DNA of 64,000 nt from positions 70,553 to 134,552 of the forward strand of contig CABIYX010000003.1 of NCBI GenBank assembly GCA_902363045.1, in the 5' to 3' direction. Below, piece after piece: positions 59,471 to 64,000 of this stretch (position 1 is its first letter; every line of letters begins with the position of its first letter). The notes under the pieces are model-generated. The model worked only from the letters and a program-made list of their open reading frames with translations. It did not search any database and was not told the origin of the DNA. The translations under genes were made by a program, and so were the position numbers. The stretch is from Clostridiales bacterium (lineage in GTDB: Bacteria; Bacillota; Clostridia; Oscillospirales; Oscillospiraceae).

Positions 59471-59858
59471 TCCGCTCTCCCTCCTGTTGACGCGGCCGCG
59501 GATACGCGATGACGCTATTTTCAAGCAGAGCCTCCGGCAGGACTACACTGCCGGAGGCTCTGTCCTTCTGCTTGCGATCAAACACCGGGATGCGGCTTTT
59601 CAAAGATAATGTAACCATACGAAATTTGCACTTATATCTTGTGATATATTCGTTCGCCTCACTCCGTCTGCTCCAAAATCTGGACCGCCTCAGCAACAGA
59701 ATCAGAGAAATCGGAGATGCCTTTTGTCCGCTCCAAAGAGACAGGCTGTACAGTCTTTCGGACTGTCCAGCCTGTCTCTTTAGCCTAGTTTTCTCTTACT
59801 CCTTTGCTTTGCCAGGAATCAACTGGTGAAGGTCAACGTCTCACCAAATCTCTGTAAT
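59471..59858. other. Intergenic region with two hairpins
   Basis: The 388-nt region has no credible ORF. The stem AGAGCCTCCGGCAG (59527-59540) with its complement (59548-59561) is the likely terminator of the dhaL operon, although its T-tract is weak. A second stem (59735-59748 with 59768-59781, plus an inner ACAGT/ACTGT) flanks the end of the broken sialidase gene and probably terminates it. Confidence 0.65.
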
Positions 59859-61944
59859 TTACCGTTCATCCCGATACAGGAAGGCCACGATCTGGGCGCG
59901 GGTGCAGGGGGCGTCAGGACTGAATGTGCTGGCGCTGGTGCCAGCGGCGATGTTCTCCTTCACCACCCAGGCCACGGCCTGCGCGTAGTAGGCGTCCGCG
60001 CTCACATCGGAGAAGGAACTGCCGGAGGCTGCCGGGGAACCGGCGGCCCGCCACAGGAAGGTGACGGTCTGGCCGCGGGTCACAGTGGCGTTGGGGCTGA
60101 AAGTAGTGGCGCTGGTGCCGGAGGTGATCCCCTTGTCCACCGCCCACTCCACTGCATCATGGAAGTAGTCGTTTTTGCTCACGTCGGAGAACAGAGGCTG
60201 ATCCACCACCGTTCCCTCCTTGGCAAAGGCAGCTTCCACCGTGACCTTGCTGTCGGGCATCTGGAAGGTATAGGTGGCCTCAGAGCGCTTGGTGACCTTT
60301 ACGTCCTTGCCCTTGGCGTCGGTGACCGTCAGCTCATCCAGCTCATAGCCGCTGTCCGGCTTCACCGTGACGGTGATCCGGGTGCCCGTGTAGGGTTCAT
60401 CTGCACTGGCGGTCACCACACCATATTGGCCATTCTCAATCACAATGGGTAGATACGATCTTTGTCAGACGAACCAGAGCCGCTATCATCGGTTCCATTC
60501 TCAACGCTCTTCTGAAATTCTGCTACTTGAATATTGTTCGTTCCATCAGGCGCATCGTAACTGTAAGAAACCAGAATGCTCTCGTCCTCACCCAAACTGA
60601 TCACCGGATAGTGGAAGCTGCTCAGACCAGTCATATCCTCTTTCAAGGGAGTTTTGACCCAAGTTTCGCCCTCATCTTTGGATGCACCTAGCGCGATTAT
60701 CTGTCTTCTCGGCAGCATCCTGAATGGTCTCAGTAATGGCCATCACCCAAGTACCATCGGACAGTTTCACAATATCGAAGCCCCCACATGGTTCAGTTGG
60801 GTCTCCACCTCCACGCCGCCCCAGGTCTTACCATAATCAGTGGACTCATGGTACACCAGATAACCATAAGGCTCTGCACTTCTGAAGTAACCCGTCCTCT
60901 TTCTGGACTGTGGCCGCCTGAATGTCACCCATAGCAGAAATCACATTTCTGTACTCCCAGGTTTTCCCGTCATCATCGCTGTATGCCATGATAGAGGCGG
61001 CAAACTGGTCCGTATACAAGGGAAGTAGCAAACGTGTATGCCCATCCACCATAATTTCCAAGGGCTTATTCTTGGTCTGCCAGCCGACCCGGCGGAAGGT
61101 TGGATTACACTTTTTCCAATTATTCGTCGCACCGGATGCCACAGCTGAAGTAGCCTCCGCTGCCTCCTCCAAGAGAGATCAATTCCTTCTTCGGCTCGTC
61201 GGGGTAGATGTCACTGTTTTCCACATAGTCCACAGCATCCATATAGCCATAATACAAGTCCACCACGAAGGAATCCGTGATATAGTGGTCTTCCACTTTC
61301 ACATAGGTAGTCGGCTCATCCTTGTAAGCCCACTGCTGAAACTGATCCTCACTCAGGTGACGTACAGTATCGCCTTTGATTCGGTACTGAGCCTCTCCCT
61401 GAGCATCGATGAAGGTTGCCTGACCCACAAAGTCATCACCAGGAACAGGATACATGATCTCCTGCCAGTCCCAGTCCAGCTGCTGAGGATAACCATTAGC
61501 ACTCCCGTAGTGCCCCTACTGGAACTTAGGCTGAGAGCTCTCCCACTGGTTTGTCAGGACAGGATACCAGAACAGCCACAGGCGGTCGTTTTGATCCACA
61601 TAGACCGCCGGGTTCACATTCAGCATCCCCGGCGAGTCCGCAATCACAAAAGGTTCACCCCACTGGTCGCTCCCAGACGGCATACGTGCAGCCATAATGC
61701 GGCCCACATTGGATTTCCGCTCACCATTTCCCTGGAACCACACGGCCATCCGCTCTCCGTCCTGGAACTCCACAATGCTGGACCCGTGTGTATGCTCCTG
61801 AATCCGGTCAAACACACCGGTAACGACCGGCGCCTCATATCCCTCAAGCCCAGTAAAGGAACTCTCTGCTGCGGATGCGGGCAGCACCATAAACAGACTA
61901 CTGATCATCGACACATTCAACAGACAAGATACCATTTTTCCCAT
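59859..61944 (-). pseudogene. Broken SLH-anchored sialidase-like (BNR repeat) gene
   Basis: A signal peptide at 61944 (MGKMVSCLLNVSMISSLFMV, ending near PASAAES) opens a frame with WFQGNGERKSNVGRIMAARM. Asp-box motifs follow in different frames: YSDDDGKTWEY, STDYGKTWGG and SKDEGETWVK. The C-terminal fragment (59859-60443) has the repeat domain GYELDELTVTDAKGK and two SLH domains. Lesions: an in-frame TAG near 61516, a frame change near 61150, others near 60895, about 60790 and about 60690, and one near 60447. About 695 codons are involved. It was probably a surface-bound exo-sialidase or related glycosidase acting on host glycans. Confidence 0.88.
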
Positions 61945-62019
61945 TTTATCATCGATCCTCCTCGTATAATAAGATTTGCCGACAGTTTTAAGTGAGTCTG
62001 CTTAGTTCATTTTTGAATA

Positions 62020-62281
62020 TCAGCAGGCTTGGAGATGCCCGTGATACAATAGCTGTAGAACAGCAGGGTCAAGTTCTCATCCTCCTAGTTGAGCCGTAAG
62101 GCTGCTTCATTGTAAGTCCGTTCCCCTGATCCGGAAGTTCGCTGCAAACTCATTGGCTGTTTGCCGGAGGCAAGGCCACCCTTTCAGCAGTATGGGCTTT
62201 CGCATTGGCCTTCTCCGGAATGATTCTGATACGCGAGGTTGCGGATGCTCCGGTTATCATGGGTATCTCAAAGCCTGCTGA
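62020..62281 (+). repeat. 262-nt non-coding segment closed by a 26-bp inverted repeat, upstream of the IS110 transposase
   Basis: The arms 62020-62045 and 62256-62281 pair over 26 positions with one G-A mismatch and two G-U-type pairs. The enclosed 210 nt have no ORF and several smaller hairpins, for example around CCGTTCCCCTGATCCGG. It ends 30 nt before the transposase start. IS110-family elements carry a non-coding bridge RNA in this position, so an RNA role is plausible. Confidence 0.6.
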
Positions 62282-62311
62282 CCTGAAATCTCCATGCGGG
62301 GAGGTGAAAAT

Positions 62312-63534
62312 GTGAACCCACTATTCGTTGGCATTGATGTGAGCAACAGGAACAATGTCGCCTACCTGATGGACCCCGACGGCAGCAAACATTCCAGCTT
62401 TTCCGTGCAGAATAATCTAGGCGGCGCTAAACTGTTGTCAAAGAGAATCGTATCGGTGCTTGGATCCATGCAACTCAGCGATGTGGTGATTGGCCTTGAG
62501 GCACCTCCATCTACGGGGACAGCTTAGTCTATGCTCTGCGTTAGGATGGCAGCTTGGGGCAATTTCAACGGAAGATCTATGTCCTCAACCCAAAGCAGGT
62601 GCATAAGTTTAAGGAAGCCTATCCTGACCTGCCCAAAAACGACTGGGTGGATGCTTTTGTGATTGCCGACCATCTCCGTTTCGGCAGGATCGCCAAGGAG
62701 GTCTACATGGACGGCTATCGCTACCAGGCGCTCAGAACCCTCACCAGAGCCAGATTTGATGTCATTCAAAACCTAACCCGAGAGAAGCAGCGGTTTGCAA
62801 ACTACTTATTCCTGAAATGCTCCGGTATCGCTCAGGACAAGGGCATCCAGAACACCAGCGCCACTACCATTGCGCTCATGGAGCGGTTTGAAACAGTAGA
62901 TGACTTGGCAAACGCCGATTTGGATGAACTGACTGCCTTCATTGATGAAACCGGCAGAAACTTTTCTGACCCGGCAGCGAAAACGAAGGCCATTCGGGCT
63001 GCTGCCAGAGATTCTTACCGTTTGCCTATTACCCTGAACAATTCTGTGAACCAGGCTATGGCCGTATCCATCGCCTCCATGAGGGCGTTAAAAAAGCAGG
63101 TCAAGGTTTTGGACAAAGCCATTGAACACCAGTTTGAGATCATCCCGAACACGCTGACCTCCATTCCCGGCATTGGCAAGGTATACTCCGCTGGTATCAT
63201 TGCTGAGATTGGCGACATTCACCGCTTCGATTCTCAAGCCTCTGTCGCCAAGTTCGCTGGTCTTGTCTGGCACAAGAACCAGTCCGGCGACTTTGAGGCC
63301 ATGCACTCCCAAATGATCAAATCCGGCAACCGCTATCTCCGCTACTACCTGCTGGAAGCCGCCAACTCTGTGAGAAGATGCGACTCCGAGTTCCGGCGCT
63401 ACTATGACCTTAAGTTCCACGAGGTCAACAAGTTCCAGCACAAACGTGTACTCGCTCTCACTGCAAGAAAATTGGTCCGGTTAGTCTTTCGACTGCTGAA
63501 GGACAACCGCCTCTATATCCCGCCAGAGGGCTAA
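62312..63534 (+). pseudogene. IS110-family transposase, inactivated
   Basis: The GTG at 62312 follows GGGAGGTG. The N-terminal DEDD RuvC-like domain shows FVGIDVSNRNNVAYL and VVIGLEAP. One base is then missing near 62506, and an in-frame TAG occurs near 62542 once the frame is corrected. The remainder, 62554-63534, continues with KNDWVDAFVIADHLR (DEDD residues) and the C-terminal transposase_20 domain (LTSIPGIGKVYSAGIIAEIG) with its catalytic-serine region ending AGLVWHKNQSGDFEA. The protein would be about 407 residues. With both lesions it cannot be made whole. Confidence 0.9.
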
Positions 63535-63555
63535 GCGTACCGCTTGCCCCTCTGA

Positions 63556-63614
63556 CGCCAAAGCCCTGTTTCAAAAATTCTTAGGGGCATGGCTTTAGTT
63601 GGTGTTGCCTTTTT
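63556..63614 (+). terminator. Hairpin after the IS110 transposase
   Basis: CGCCA-AAGCC (63556-63565) pairs with GGCTT-tagt-TGGTG (63591-63604), followed a few bases later by TTTTT. The 190 nt to the next gene show nothing further that I can assign. Confidence 0.55.
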
Positions 63615-63791
63615 GCAGACTACACCGTACTTATTGCTTTGTTTTGTGCACTTTTTTCTTGTCTCACCTACTTGACTCCATACCATTGAACTAACACAGG
63701 CTCTTCATGGCTGCGTTAGGGGGTATTTCAGCACTTCTCCGCTTTTACCGGTTTCGCGCACACACACATTTACAGCTTGGCTTTTATCCGC

Positions 63792-64000
63792 TCATTGGGC
63801 GGAGACGTACTTGTGCAGGGTCTTGCGCACCGCGCCGGGGCCGGCGAACAGTTCGGCGGCCATAGCCTCGATCTTCTCGCCCAGTCCGGCCTCGTACAGG
63901 TCCAGGCCGAACACATCCTTCCGGGTATAGAGCTGCTTCAGGCAGCTCATGTCCTGGGCGCTCTCCCGGATCTCCAGAGGGGCCACGATGGCCTGGAGCT
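63792..64000 (-). CDS. Mannitol-dehydrogenase-family protein, C-terminal end only
   Basis: The frame enters from the right edge and ends at 63792, giving about 68 residues. It reads LYTRKDVFGLDLYEAGLGEK and then AGPGAVRKTLHKYV, the usual C-terminal tail of polyol or mannonate oxidoreductases (mannitol dehydrogenase/fructuronate reductase group). These NAD-dependent enzymes interconvert ketoses or keto-acids and polyols. The N-terminal nucleotide-binding domain lies beyond the window, so the exact substrate cannot be judged. Confidence 0.75.
   Translation of the reverse strand, partial: LQAIVAPLEIRESAQDMSCLKQLYTRKDVFGLDLYEAGLGEKIEAMAAELFAGPGAVRKTLHKYVSAQ

Noticed and set aside
1..64000. tRNA or rRNA genes
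   Set aside because: I scanned the intergenic regions for T-loop and acceptor patterns and saw none; a tRNAscan run would settle this.

Overview
The window reads as chromosomal DNA of a GC-rich, strictly fermentative gut Firmicute of the Oscillospiraceae type (Flavonifractor, Lawsonibacter or Intestinimonas relatives). This is inferred from gene content, strong purine-rich ribosome binding sites, clostridial-type folate and histidine enzymes, SLH surface proteins, and the yabM/yabN/rqcP-like neighbourhood. The genus is not proven by the sequence.

Layout. 1-5.6 kb: the 3' part of a branched-chain amino acid binding lipoprotein, a small membrane protein, a DivIVA-like coiled-coil protein, and an MBOAT O-acyltransferase operon. 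5.6-12.3 kb: alanine dehydrogenase behind a structured leader, a small lipoprotein on AT-rich DNA, a queuosine-precursor transporter behind a long structured leader, a macrodomain protein, the niacin-responsive repressor NiaR, a PfoR-like EIIC membrane protein and a YitT protein. 12.3-20.3 kb (minus strand): a flavin/electron-transfer set (ApbE, NusG-domain II protein, Gx transporter) downstream of rqcP, then HU, MazG, a MurJ/SpoVB flippase, an MTA/SAH deaminase and purine nucleoside phosphorylase. 20.5-24.1 kb: XRE regulator, RidA, ComF and a phospholipase D-like protein. 24.2-26.7 kb: an AT-rich, probably acquired TetR-RsgA paralogue-GNAT operon with a double operator.

26.8-39.7 kb is a histidine/urocanate catabolic region. 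HutU and HutI convert urocanate to formiminoglutamate, FtcD and FchA move the one-carbon unit onto tetrahydrofolate, FolD and Fhs can carry it to formate with ATP formation, and an FNT channel can export formate. FolC, a folate ECF S-component under a THF riboswitch, HutD, a LysR regulator and an Lrp regulator complete the set. HutH is not in the window.

39.9-51.5 kb holds a 1017-residue SARP-type regulator facing a convergent operon of EtfAB, two acyl-CoA dehydrogenases, a CaiB-type CoA-transferase and a YjiH-like membrane protein, plus an agmatinase-family enzyme. The substrate is not evident.

51.7-55.3 kb is the most striking part: a tyrosine recombinase, tandem copies of a 22-bp site (8-bp arms around the core TTTCCG), an inverted copy of the site about 250 bp away, a good promoter between them, and then a secreted SLH surface protein. 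This is the architecture of a phase-variable invertible promoter, here drawn in the orientation that would express the surface protein.

55.4-59.5 kb is a SorC-regulated operon of DhaL, DhaK, an LsrF-like aldolase/thiolase and a small VOC-like protein, which suggests a short ketose kinase-aldolase pathway. 59.9-63.6 kb is decaying DNA: a broken SLH-anchored sialidase-like gene and a broken IS110-family transposase preceded by a 262-nt non-coding segment closed by a 26-bp inverted repeat. The right edge carries the C-terminus of a mannitol-dehydrogenase-family protein.
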